Of a stretch of DNA of 64,000 nucleotides, positions 1 through 11,743 are shown piece after piece (the stretch's first letter is position 1; each line of letters starts with the position of its first letter). The notes beneath the pieces were generated by a model. That model ran no database searches, was not told the DNA's origin, and was given only the letters and a program-made list of their open reading frames with translations. Source of the stretch: Cercis canadensis (Eukaryota > Streptophyta > Magnoliopsida > Fabales > Fabaceae); assembly GCA_003255065.1 (NCBI GenBank), contig QAOA01006081.1, forward strand, positions 181,032 through 245,031. The letters are read 5' to 3'. Position numbers and translations under genes: made by a program.

Positions 1-2338
1 AAAAATTCAAAATACAAAAATAAAATACAAGGGAAACGAAAGCTTGTAATCCAGCTTTTATCCCTACGCTGTACTACACCCTAGAAAACACAGAAAAAAA
101 AATTTGGATCCCTTTAATTTTAGTCTCTTCTTTTGCCTAAACGCACAATTGGATTCCTTTATCTCGAAAATTAAGAAATTAGCCCTCATATTTTTCAGAA
201 AGTTAAAATTTTAGGATGTATTTAGATGAGATATTTATAGAGTATAATATATTTTTAGAGTGTACTTAAAATATTAATTTTAATTACTTTTTTGAATATT
301 TTTAAAATTTTAATATATTTTTTAATAATTTTTAAAGTATCAATATAGTAAATCTCAAATTCACTGTCTAATATTTTTCTCCTTCTCCTCCAACCCTTTC
401 CCTAATACCTCTTCTCTCCCTCCCACCGCACCCCGCTTACCTCTCACCCCGCATACCTCTCATCTCCCTCTTGTTCACTATTTCAGGACTCCTCCAACCA
501 CTTCGCCGCCCACCAGCACCACCGTTGTCCACCACCACCACCAATGCAAATAACTCTTCCTTCTTGTTCCTCCTTTCATCACACACATAAAAAAATGGTC
601 AAGCTTCTAACTCATTCTAAAATTAAATGAAGCCTTTGTCAACTACTAATAACTCAAAAAGCAAATAAAAAGAATCAAACAAGTAAAAGCTCCCAAACAA
701 GAGAATCAAACATGCTATATATTTCAACAATAATAACAAGTTGACTTAGTGAGTATGCAACAAGTTAATTCACTGAGTTTACTAATATTAAGTTTAAGTA
801 CAATTTGATTCAATGAGTCTATGACTCAACTTTATATTTTCTTATATATATATATTTCTTAACTTGTGAATTCTGAATATAATGAATTTTAAATCTCCTT
901 ATACAGCTCAGCACAGGTCATCATCTTACTTTCCTTCTTTTTGATTAAATCCAACGCTTTGAGCCAAGTTTGAACTTGGTCTCGCTTTATCTTCTTTTAC
1001 TTCCTTTGTGTGGTTGCTAGCTATCTCTCTGTATAACTGGGTTTGCTCAATTAGTATATCTCTGTATTTTTTTTTGGTTAAATTATTCTTTTATAATATA
1101 TACAAATAAAATATTTTATAAATTTAAGTCTTTGAAATACTTTATTTTAATTACATATATTTTAAATTCTTGTGAATTTTAGAAATATTTCATTCAAACA
1201 CAATCTTAGTCTTTACATATTTTTCTCCAGCTAATACCAAACGGGATTTAAAAATTGCGTAATGTATAATTAAGATTTAATTAGATTATTAATAATAAAT
1301 AAATAATTGAAAGTATAAACTATAAACACCCATTTAAACATAATTGAATTATAAATAACCACTTGAATTTAAACATACTTAAATAAATTGTTATCAGCAA
1401 GGACACGCTAATTCATTAAAGTAGAAAGGGAAGACACGCTGGAAAAAAAAAAAGAGAAAAACAAAAAGATAAAGAGAGAGAAAAAAAGTGATGGAGAGAG
1501 GAGAAAGGACATCTTCACTAACGTTTTTCAAAAGAACACGCTACTTTGTCAAAGTAGCGTATTTTTTAAGAAAACTCTATCGAAAAATGAAAATAACATA
1601 TCTTATTTTGTCCATTAAAATATTTAAAAGTGACATATGTAAATAGTTTTAACAATAATCTTTTTCCGTATTTAGTTTTTTATTTTGCATTATTTAAGTC
1701 ATTTTGCCTAATTAAACATTTAGATTAATGCAACAACCACAAAATAATGCAACTCTCAATTGATTTATATTAACAATATAAAACATACTCATGTCTTTTA
1801 TCAACAAGTCCCTTTCATTTGTCGAATAGTCTTGGTTAAATGGTATAGCAGTTAAGCTTTTACTCTCAGTCTACCCTCTTTCTCTAAGATCAAATAAAAA
1901 ATAGTCTATTTCATTTAAATTCTATCGTATGTGTAAAAGATGTTTACTTTCTTNTACTCTCAGTCTACCCTATTTCTCTAAGATCAAATAAAAAATAGTC
2001 TATTTCATTTAAATTCTATCGTATGTGTAAAAGATGTTTACTTTCTTTAACTCAATGGTATCTAAGTGTTTTAAGTCATTAAATAAACAGAGTTATATTT
2101 CTTAGTTCGGGAGATGTGTAGAATAAAAATTCAAACTTGAAATTTTAACCCTTTGAAAAAATTCATATGCCAGTTGTAATGTGTGTAGTTGTGTTAGTGG
2201 CATCTCTATTTACCAAAACAATAATCAAATAATAATATGAGAATAATCTCTCCTAGCAACAAAAAAAAAAAAAAAAATGTTGTAAAGAACCTTACCACGA
2301 CAAGAATAATTGGTCACCGAAAAGGAATAAAACAAAAA
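1..2338. other. AT-rich intergenic DNA, no gene seen
   Basis: No open frame here resembles a plant protein. The stretch is AT-rich, with a pyrimidine-rich block near 370-560 and a purine-rich block near 1440-1505. There is a perfect palindrome at 1538-1560 and an assembly-type direct duplication around the single N at 1954. It ends at the promoter of the membrane-protein gene. Confidence 0.6.
1861..2047. repeat. 93-bp direct duplication around an N
   Basis: Bases 1861-1953 and 1955-2047 are the same 93 bp with one visible difference (CCCTCTTTC versus CCCTATTTC). They are separated only by the N at 1954. This is what an unmerged overlap between two contig ends looks like, so it is probably an assembly artefact rather than a biological repeat. 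Confidence 0.85.
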
Positions 2339-2339
2339 C

Positions 2340-2440
2340 TAGCCGTTAGAACGTGGGTTGTGGTTCTCTTTACTTTCCCAACGGTCATATTCTAAGCAAA
2401 TATATGACCGTTTGGCCTCGGGACCGCTGGCTTTATATTA
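2340..2440 (+). promoter_or_regulatory. Promoter with clustered MSA motifs and TATA box
   Basis: Two exact matches to the plant mitosis-specific activator consensus YCYAACGGYYA are present: TCTAACGGCTA on the minus strand at 2340-2350 and CCCAACGGTCA on the plus strand at 2377-2387. A third, one-mismatch copy (CCAAACGGTCA) is on the minus strand at 2405-2415. A TATA-like TTTATATTA follows at 2432-2440, about 165 bp before the ATG at 2605. MSA motifs bind three-repeat MYB (MYB3R) factors that drive G2/M transcription. The motif matches are seen directly; regulation of the 2605-3174 gene is inferred from position. Confidence 0.6.
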
Positions 2441-2604
2441 TCAGCAAATAAGCGTCAGTCCTCCTCATCAAGACCATTCAGATCCGGAACAGGAAGAACA
2501 CAACTTGTACTTCCAAATTCCAGCCATAAGGTTTCATAAGCTAAGTTACTCACCAAGAAAAATCCGAAGACGCTCTTTTCAATTTTACGAATTGAATTTA
2601 CCAA

Positions 2605-3174
2605 ATGGGTATCTCTACGAACAGCCACTCAACAAGCTCAGTTACTCAACATTACCATACCCACAAGGTCTTTCTTTTCTGCAATTACATACTCCTGGGT
2701 GCAGCCTCCAGTTGCATTTTCCTCACCCTCTCGCTTCGCCTTCTTCCCTCGGTCTGTGGCTTCTTCTTGATCCTTCTCCACGTCTTCACTATTGCAGGAG
2801 CTGTTTCAGGATGTGCAGCGGCCTCAGCAGGGACTAACCGATGGTACTCTGCTCATATGGTAGCCACGGTGTTAACGGCCATATTTCAGGGTTCCGTTTC
2901 GGTTCTCATCTTTACAAGAACTGGGGATTTTCTTGGGGAATTGAAATCCTATGTAAGAGAAGAGGATGCCTCTGTGATACTAAAATTGGCCGGTGGGCTA
3001 AGCATTTTGATCTTTTGCTTGGAGTGGGTGGTTTTGACCCTCGCTTTTTTCTTGAAGTATTACGCCTACGTTGAAGGTGACGGTCATCATGGCGCTAATA
3101 CCATGGCTATGAGGAGTGCCAAGGTGCAGCAGGAGGAGGATTTGAAGGATTGGCCATGGCCTTTCCAAGTTTAA
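2605..3174 (+). CDS. Plant-specific four-helix membrane protein
   Basis: Single-exon ORF of 189 aa. After a short polar N-terminus there are four hydrophobic segments, at about residues 22-45, 48-72, 84-104 and 125-152. The protein ends in a polar tail closing with KDWPWPFQV. Paired small residues (GAASS, GCAAAS) lie in the first two helices, and YVREED lies in the loop before helix 4. I recognise the pattern as a conserved family of uncharacterised transmembrane proteins of land plants, from memory of Arabidopsis paralogues such as At5g16250 and At3g02640; the biochemical role is unknown. The start at 2605 gives the family's usual N-terminus (MGIS...). A longer overlapping frame upstream (2358-2837) is a shadow. 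The promoter carries three MSA-like motifs, suggesting G2/M expression. Confidence 0.88.
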   Translation: MGISTNSHSTSSVTQHYHTHKVFLFCNYILLGAASSCIFLTLSLRLLPSVCGFFLILLHVFTIAGAVSGCAAASAGTNRWYSAHMVATVLTAIFQGSVSVLIFTRTGDFLGELKSYVREEDASVILKLAGGLSILIFCLEWVVLTLAFFLKYYAYVEGDGHHGANTMAMRSAKVQQEEDLKDWPWPFQV

Positions 3175-4156
3175 TTAATCGGTTGGTAATAGCACTGTCG
3201 TGCAAAGCCTCCCTCCACTTGCACCTTCTACAGTTCGTTCATTCAAATTCAATCATCTATGATTTATTAATTTGTTTGATTGCTTTTTTTTTAGTTATTA
3301 TTATTATCTGAAGAAGAAAAAGGACATTTATGTTTTGTTGGACCATGTAAAAGCAGTATTTATTATATATATATATATATTCATAATGTAATTAAATTAA
3401 ATCTGGTTTTTGTTTTTTGGCTTTTACCTGTCTATTCGGTTTTTCACTGAGTAACCATCTCAAACAGTCACACCAAGATAAACTGTGCTTTTATTAGCCA
3501 AGGTTGGAAATAATCAAAAAAGCCAAACACGATATGAATTTACGTAAATCAAGCTTTCATAGTTCCATGGACCAGACAGCTTGAGCAATTCCTAACTTAT
3601 TCATTATTCAAAAAATCTAGCAAAGACGAGGCTTGCTTGGATCTATAATCCAAGGAGGCAAGCCAGCCACCCACAAAATCTTGTGCCCCTACGCTCCTCC
3701 CCCGAGACTCGTCAAGTTCTCTATCTTCCCATATTTCCACTGGAAACTCCGAAACGTAAGCATAGTTGGTAGGATAAAGTAGCCAAGAAATTATTTTGAG
3801 CATCATATCTGACATAGCGTACCATTCCATTAAGCAGTTTAAACTTGCAGAAATGGAGTTCATTAATCAGTTTAACGCTGCGTACTCATTTAGGCTGCAC
3901 TATTTGTGCTTATATCACTGATGTAGAATATGTTCATGTGGACTCGATAGTGTGATACATTCATTTCACCAAGTCAAAACTTGCAGAAAAACCACAAACC
4001 AACATTCTCAAATACTAATACAGATAACTGCAAACAGGTTGGGACACGCCCATCTAGTGCAACTCTTTCAACTCAGCCTTACTTTTACAAAATCTAAATG
4101 GAGAAATACATGCCATTATGAGACAATGGAGCTACTGCAAGAGCTGAAAAGGAAAA
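3175..4156. other. Convergent spacer between membrane gene and FAS1
   Basis: This spacer holds the 3' ends of two genes that run toward each other. There is an AT-rich stretch with (TA)n near 3363-3380 and several short frames with no recognisable protein. Nothing further is supported. Confidence 0.5.
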
Positions 4157-7100
4157 CTAGAGATTATATGTGCAACTCTGTTGTTCAAGGACAGCAGAAC
4201 CTGGTTTCACAGTTGGCAGTAGCGAAGTTTCACCAGGGTCCATACTTTGACCAGTAGGCGGCAAACACCTTTTTGAAAAAAATTTGGTGATACTCTTGGC
4301 TCCTCTACTGCTCTTTTCTGCCATTGTAACAAGACATTTGATTTAGAAATGGAAACAACTACATGACTTGGGAGTCAAATGCTTTAAAACTGTCAAGATC
4401 ACTGCATACCAGGATAGAGTGCCAAGCCAAGCTTGACCAAGACTTCTTTCTTCACCTGAATAACATTGTGATCATAAATTCACCAAAGCTAAAGACAAAC
4501 TCAGGCTCATTCTTACAGCAGAAAGTAAAACTGTAAAAACACAATCAGAATGGCATTGACTGCTCATTCAGGGAACATTTACAGAAAAGCTTCTTAAGAC
4601 CCAATTATGATATCCCAAATGTTCAAGTCTTCCAAATGTCAAATTAAATATAATCAGGAAACTTGTTTTCTAGGGTCATCATAAGGGATTTGATAGATTC
4701 ATCCAAAAACAGACATCAGCACTGGTAGGTGGCATAAGGGAGGAGGAAAGAGTAAATTAGGAAATTCATGAAAAGAGATCTGTCCTCAGTCCTGGATAAC
4801 AAAATAAGGATGGCTTTTATTGACTTATTGAGTAATTTTGTGACAACAGCGAGGAGAAATATCATATTCACAGGGTACATTGACATTTTTTCAAAATTCC
4901 ATCTATCCCAGATGATGATTAAAAAAGAGTCAAAAAATGGCCACCTGATTAATGAAGGAACAGCGAATTCCTTTTGCATATAAAGCAACATGTTTGCATT
5001 ACTGGATCAGCTTAAGGTTGAACAGAATACAGTTCTCTGCATAATTCAATTAATAAATTAAACATATCATGACCATTCTATCATATTCAACCACACCTTT
5101 CATGAGGAGAACCCTATCTGGGCTATGTTCCTGAAACTCCCAACACATGGCAATGTTTTTCTTTCTTTCTGGGGGGAAGTGTTTTAAAATAAGCCAAAAT
5201 TATAAACAACCACATAAGCATATACATATATATATACACTTTTCAGGACCATGCCAAATATATATGATCCACTTTTTTTGCTAATTAAATCACTGAAAAT
5301 TGAAAGCCTCACCCCCTCAAAAAGAATTATGTTTAAAATGTACTAAATCACAAACCTGCAAACGGTTATCCACATAGTCTGATACCTCACACACTTTATT
5401 CCTGAGTATTGACTTTGAGACTGCAGGGAATTTCTGTTGCAAAGACTCCAAGACCTTGTTTATGCCTTGAGAACAAGTCTGAATAGCAGTCACCTGAAAA
5501 ATCAGAAAAATCCCTATAAGCTGATGAAATTTGCATGCTACACCATGTTATCAGCTGCAATATATATATATATGGAAGAAAAAAACAGGGTGGCATTCCC
5601 AAATCAACGTGCCCATGGCTCATGGCAACTCCATAGAAATTATAACATATCTCTTCTCTGAAAATAACACTACCTCCCAGCTCCTGATTAAGATCTCAAT
5701 CCCATCTCAAATATAGTAACCCTAGACTTCTGATGCCACTCACTGACAAATCAGAATAATTAACATTAAATTTTGACTACATGTTAATTACATCTAGCAA
5801 GTTGTTCAATACCCCCAATAGATTCTTGCTTTTAAGATGATCTTAACACAATTGAAATGTATAACTTACAATTACAGGCAGATCTGAGTCCACTATAGCA
5901 GCCAAATCAGTTATTGGAGCTGTACCACCTTTAATGGTAGAGAGACAGGCTTCTTGGTCCTCATTTTGCATTTTATCCGCAGATATTTCTATATGAGAGT
6001 TAATGGAGATTACACGCATACTCAAGGTTAGCAAGCACGTCTGCTCCAGCTTAGGAGTACCACTAAGATTGTGAGCCAATAACAGAGAAGCTTTGTCATG
6101 CATCAAATTTGGTATAATCAAGGGTTGATTTTTTCGAAGAGCATGCTCTGTCAAATTGTTTAAATATTTCTGCTGTCGAAGTAAAGCACAGAACTCCTCA
6201 CTCTCTATGTCATCTTTACAGCTAGGTGAGCTACCTGCCCCCTCAATGTCAATATCTGTTTCCATTCTTTCCAGCTGTGCACCCTACATATAAATAAATT
6301 AATTCTACTAATAATGGTCCGTGGTGGCTTTAAAACTCACAAGCAAAGTTCAGTTGCTAGAAACTAGAAATGTGCTCCAGGTGAAGTAAGAATATTTAAG
6401 AACATGGGATTTCTGCACACATCCTAGCCCTGCTCAAGAGCAAATAAAATGCAGATAACATGCACAAATATTGAAGCAGAAAAGCATCATGCATTGCCTT
6501 CCGATCATTGAAGAACAAAACATCCAAATAGCACATTGCAATTTCATTACAGTGAAAGCACCAGACTTCTACCTCATCTTCAGAGAGATATCCATCAGGT
6601 ACAAAAAAGCCATCTTCACTTTCATCATCATCTGATTTCGAACATTCCTCTAAACTTTCCTCTTCATCTTTATCACAATCTGAGAGGCTTTCACCAGGAT
6701 CCTCCTAGACAATTGAGAATGTTGGTACGAGATGGCATCTCATGTATCTTGATTTAATGACTACTACAATTTAAAAATACCTCTTCCCATTCCTCGTCGC
6801 TGCTGATGTCATATTCCAGGTTTGGGTCCTTCCTAAAAGGATGGCGTGGTCCAACAACATGACTAGGGGAAAAAGAAGATTAAAACAAAGATAAGCAATC
6901 TCACAATCCAAGAACAGCAGTGAAGACATCTTGGGAGTAATTTTCATATGAGGCATCAACATCTAACTTCAAGTGAATAATCAAACATTTATATGAGCAT
7001 GTAAACCAAATAGACAGATACTCAGATAACATACATAAATTGCTACCATTCCTGGCTTGTATTAAGTATTAAAGGCAGTGATTAAGCAGAACCTATATCA

Positions 7101-10100
7101 AAAAATAATATATATAACTAAACATACATGAGATGCCTGTTCAACATATTTCAAACTACCACACACTACAATTCTTTACCTTGTAAAATTGTATAGAGCT
7201 CATGCTTTTATAAAATAGTAAAAAAAATCAAATAATGACTGCAGACTTACATATATATGATGGACGACATGAACTAAATCATTTGTTGAAAAACCTTATT
7301 TGCTAATACCATACACTTTCTCATGTATCATATTCTCACACCTACACCAATCATGGGGAACTAAAAGATGCACAAAAGTTACTATAGATATCAGATCTTA
7401 AACAATTTATAGGCATTTAATTTAACCTACCAATTAATGAAATAATTAAGAGTTCGTGTGGACAGAGAAGTCTCTTAAAGAAAGCGCTTCACTTAAAAAA
7501 AATAAAAAACCTTTTATATGTTTGAGCTTCTGACAACTTTTAAAAGCACTTTAACATGTGCTGATGTGCAATATAAGCAAAGATGCACGAGTAAACAGTT
7601 AAATTTTGGAGTTTTTCTAATTTTTAAGTAAACTCATGGCCTATCAATACTGAAATAGAACCCAAACCCACTCATTAAGGAAACACTAACCTTTTCTTGG
7701 GCCAAACACCATAAAAGGATGGTCTATGGCCATTATCAAACTGCAACAACTGTTTCCCCTGGCAGCACTTCTTGATATCAAGAAGAGAAGTATCTGCATT
7801 TGTAGGGCAAGATCTGGTATCACTAACCCATTCTCCCATTCCATCTACATGTTTCTCCATGCCCGACTCATCGTCACGAACTACTGCTCTAGTACCTGTT
7901 AGCTTAAGTTCCTTAAAAAGTTCAGTCTTAGGTTTCCTACGTAAGCCCCAACCCTGTTTTCTGTTTGAGCGAATTGATTGACCTAAATAGTGCCATGAAG
8001 AAAAGAGTGACCTGCAGACATTTTTTCTCATGAGATCCGAGAATGATATAGCTTAGATTAAACAGAATTGGAGAAAGAAGCTTACTTGCGAATAACCTCA
8101 ATAGTAATCTCATTACTAGATGCAAGAGTACAATCCATTGATAGAGTAGCTGACTCAGACACATTTTCGCTCCTACTTGATAAATCAGATGGAATTGCCT
8201 TAGTTGAGAGTTCACCATTCTGACATGAGGGGCTACTTTTGTTTCTTTTAAGAAAACGCTCCATAATAGAAGCTTGCTTTTGTAAAGAACGTTTCTTCTT
8301 CAATTCAGCTTCTTCTTTCTCTCGACGTCGTTGATCCTTTTCAGCCACCTCTGGCTGCTTCCTTTGATGTTTCCTCCTTTCAGAGCTATCTTTTTCCCTA
8401 CATCTCTCATCTTTTCTTGCCTCCCCATGCAACAAGTTCATATCCTTTTCCTGTAATAATTGAGTAGTTGCCAGTTGATCAAGAGGACAGTCATCAACAG
8501 TCAAAAGCAAATTCTATTTTCATTAGATCAGTGAACACGATGTCAACACATTAGAGAATGAATATAATTAACTTCATAATGTTATATCAAATATTGTCTG
8601 ATGAGATGGATCTCCAACCCACATTTTCTGTCAGTTAGTCAACTAATTATCCTAATTGAACCTCTTGCATACTCACTTCTACATTTTCCATCCTTTACTT
8701 ATAATCAATCCATTTTTGCCAATAGAAACCTTCAACTTGGAATTATATAAAACATGATGATTTCAAAAGGCCACTGCCGGTCAGAGAAACATCAGTGAAG
8801 AAGCACCTTGGCTATGAACACCACCAGATAAGAAAATCAAACCTGCACTTACACTGAGCAATATTCCCTTCTGCAGTTCATTGCGCAAACTTTTACTCTC
8901 TTTTTCAACTTCTCTTTTATTTCTCTCCAACTGTTTAAGTATTAATTTCTCTTCTCGTTTTACTTCCTTCTTAGCCCTACAATTATAGTTTACAAAAATC
9001 AAATTAAAAGATTTTATATATCTGAAAGAAGAATGAAACGTGTCAGGGATGCTGTGGTTATGTACATGTCAACGCTGTTCCTCTGCAACAAGCCATCCAC
9101 TAACAAGCGGATATCAGCCTCAGTATAAGCTTTACTAAGCTTTTCCAATGCCTTTATCAAGCCATGCTTGAAATTTTGTTCATTATCTGGCTCCTTCATT
9201 GCTGTTATCATTTCTGAAAAGAGACCCAAAGTTTATAAAATAGTTCATATACAAATAAATCATTTCAGTATCAGGCATTTTCATATGAGTAGCTTCTTTA
9301 GAGCCCTTATTACTAATTCAACAAATGTTAAATATGAAAATCAATTCACGGTAAGTCTGATACACTAAATAAATTATAGATTACAAGGATTTTTAGAGCA
9401 AGAATTACAAACAGAAATTAGTGTATTCAATTTCACATATTTTACACATTTTGAAAATTACACAAGATTTAGTTCTAATTGGTATGTTTAGGGGATATCT
9501 ATAGAAATATATAGCAGACTCAGTTGTTGAAAATTGTGATGATGTAGAACGAAACCAAGCCAAAACTAGGCATGTGAACAAGGAAACACATTACCAGTGA
9601 CAGCCATAATTCTCTCACGGATCCTTCTCCGGCAAGTACGCCGAACAACAAACTTTCCTCGAACAGATTTTGGGATCAATTTCACATCCCTTGTCTGCAC
9701 ATTAAATTATAGTTGATCAATAGACAAGCAAGGATTAAAAAGGTAAACACATGCAGTAAGCAAAAAACAGCAGTATATTATCAACAACTACGAGTAGACA
9801 TCAAGAGTGACGTGTAAAGTGGAACAGAACAACTTAAGCGCAGTATGGTAAAAATGTAATCAAACGCAAGAAGATGTATATCCAACAATTATGTATGTAG
9901 TCACAATTGTCGCAGATGGAAATGATCGGGCATAAAAGTAAATATAACTACCTATATTAAAAAATTAAAGGGTAACGCAAAGAGGAAAAAAGTAACAAAA
10001 GAGAAAATCACAATCTAGTTGCGTAAATCTGAGAAATACAATTTCTGATTATACTAAAAACACTCATGCATTAGCAGGGTCGTGGAGGTTAAAAAAAAAA

Positions 10101-10642
10101 AGGACCGAAGTCTATGAACAAAATAATCAAGAGGGATTAAAAAAAAGCATCACCTCCCAACACCAAAAGCAGGACTCGGAGTCGTCCTCCAAGACGTCAG
10201 CATCAGCATTGGTAACGCCGTACATCAGCCTCTGCCCCACGAAAAGCACACTACTTTTCACCGACGCGTATGTCAAAGGCTCAAGAACAACCCCGTCTCC
10301 CACCTTCTTCAACTTGTTGTAAATCTCATCGACAAGCCTCGACAATGGAAGCTCGCTCTCCTCCATTAGACCCGCAATCACCGCATTTCTCGAGCCACAC
10401 TCGTTCAGCTCGATAACCACTTTCTGATCCTTGACCTCCTTGTAGTACCCAAACAATCCGTCAAGCTCCTTTTGAAAGGCTTCAATGTGAGCTTCTTTTT
10501 CATGGGCACTCAAATTTTCGGGCCACAACACAGCCCTCTTCCGCTTCCGGGTGTTTCTGGATCCACAGTGACCGTTCAGTTTTGGGTCTTTCGGACCATC
10601 TACAGTATCTACGTCGATTATCCCTTTATCTGCCATTTCCAC
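4157..10642 (-). CDS. FAS1: Chromatin assembly factor 1 large subunit FAS1
   Basis: FAS1 is the p150-like subunit of CAF-1, which deposits H3-H4 onto newly replicated DNA in the nucleus. I assembled 12 exons on the minus strand, all with GT-AG borders and matching phases: 10642-10154, 9694-9595, 9213-9066, 8976-8853, 8450-8086, 8011-7691, 6862-6781, 6704-6573, 6283-5870, 5493-5356, 4455-4410 and 4317-4157. Together they encode 839 aa, close to the roughly 815 aa of Arabidopsis FAS1. Features in order are a basic nuclear-signal-like TRKRKRA near residue 33, a long charged KER-type coiled region (about 200-345), ASIMERFLKR at 347-356, the central SFYGVWPKK segment, and an acidic region at about 530-590 (DEEWEE, then GYLSEDE). 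A conserved C-terminal block contains KSITKFFSKRCLPP near 794-807. The two FF/FL motifs resemble PCNA-binding sequences. No frameshift or missing exon was seen. Confidence 0.95.
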
Positions 10643-10928
10643 ACTCCCTCACCAGTGTCACCACTACCTCCAGCTGCAGGGGAAAAAACAAAAAGAATAA
10701 AAGCCCTAACCCTTAATTAGACTTCAAGGAACACAGACTAAACTCTCAAATGACCGAGGGAGAACCAAGCAATTGGAGATCTATGTTGGAAATAAGCAAT
10801 AATTGATTTCTTAGATATAAGATTCAAACCCTAAGAGACGCTCCCATTTCCTCTCTAGTTTTCCCTTTCGTTCTGCAAGTCGGGTGATAAGAAATGTAAA
10901 TAAAGAAACAAAGGCGAAAAATTACGTG

Positions 10929-10943
10929 TTTGCGCGCCAAGCG
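10929..10943 (-). promoter_or_regulatory. E2F-like site upstream of FAS1
   Basis: The plus strand reads TTTGCGCGCCAAGCG. Its complement, CTTGGCGCGCAAA, matches the E2F consensus WTTSSCSS at every position except the first. It lies about 290 bp upstream of the FAS1 ATG in an otherwise AT-rich region. FAS1 is described as an E2F-controlled S-phase gene in Arabidopsis, so the site is plausible, but it is a near match only. Confidence 0.35.
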
Positions 10944-11694
10944 ATTTTGGCTCGCAGTTCCAAATGTTAAGACACTGTTTCGGGGAAAATAAATAAACAG
11001 CTAAATTTCAAACAGCTCCCTTGGTTATGGAAAAATTACATAAATCTCCATTAGGGCCCACACTTATGAAGTTGAACCGTTATTTATTTATTTATTTTTT
11101 CTAGCGTGTACAAGGTTGCACCAGTAGAACCTGGCCTTATATATAGCAATCTCAAATTTGGGCCGGCCTAAAGATGTATAAAACCGGGTTTCGGCTTCTG
11201 ATTTGAGGCCCTAATCCAAATTCAAACTTTTAAGTTTTGACCCATCTCAGTTTAAGCCGGGCCAAGATCAGGTTGGGTTGAGCCTAGTTGAAACCGGTCA
11301 GCTCCCCTTTCTTTTCTCTGTTTCCCTTTTCTTTTTCTTTCATTTTCTTTCTTTCCTATACTGAATCCAAAATCCCTATAAGTGTAATCACTAAACCCCT
11401 ACGGTGGCGTTTAGTTTGCCAAATGTAAAATATTCTGGTGATGTCAAAAAATATAATACATTTCCAAAATTTTATGGTATTTTGTTCTAAGTTTTAAAAT
11501 TTTAGATTAATCATCTAAATTATAAATTATGCATATGAATAAAATTCTTTAACATATATAAAATTAAAATTTTCATATAGATATAACTTAAATAATTTAT
11601 ATTTGTTAATTTCTTTCATAAATAAATAGAGCTATTCTTTTAACTATGGATATAAGAGAGCGAAAATTCAAAATGTGACCTTTTTTTTTTTTTT

Positions 11695-11702
11695 NNNNNN
11701 NN
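11695..11702. other. Assembly gap (8 N)
   Basis: Eight undetermined bases lie between a run of T and about 40 A. Both flanks are homopolymers, so the true length and sequence here are unknown. Confidence 0.95.

Positions 11703-11743
<41 letters not shown>

Noticed and set aside
1835..2060. Possible tandem repeat of biological origin
   Set aside because: The two copies flank a single N exactly, as at four other Ns in the window; an assembly overlap explains it better.
2358..2837. 159-codon plus-strand frame overlapping the membrane-protein gene
   Set aside because: It has no family resemblance, spans the promoter and overlaps the convincing 189-aa frame at 2605; it is a shadow frame.
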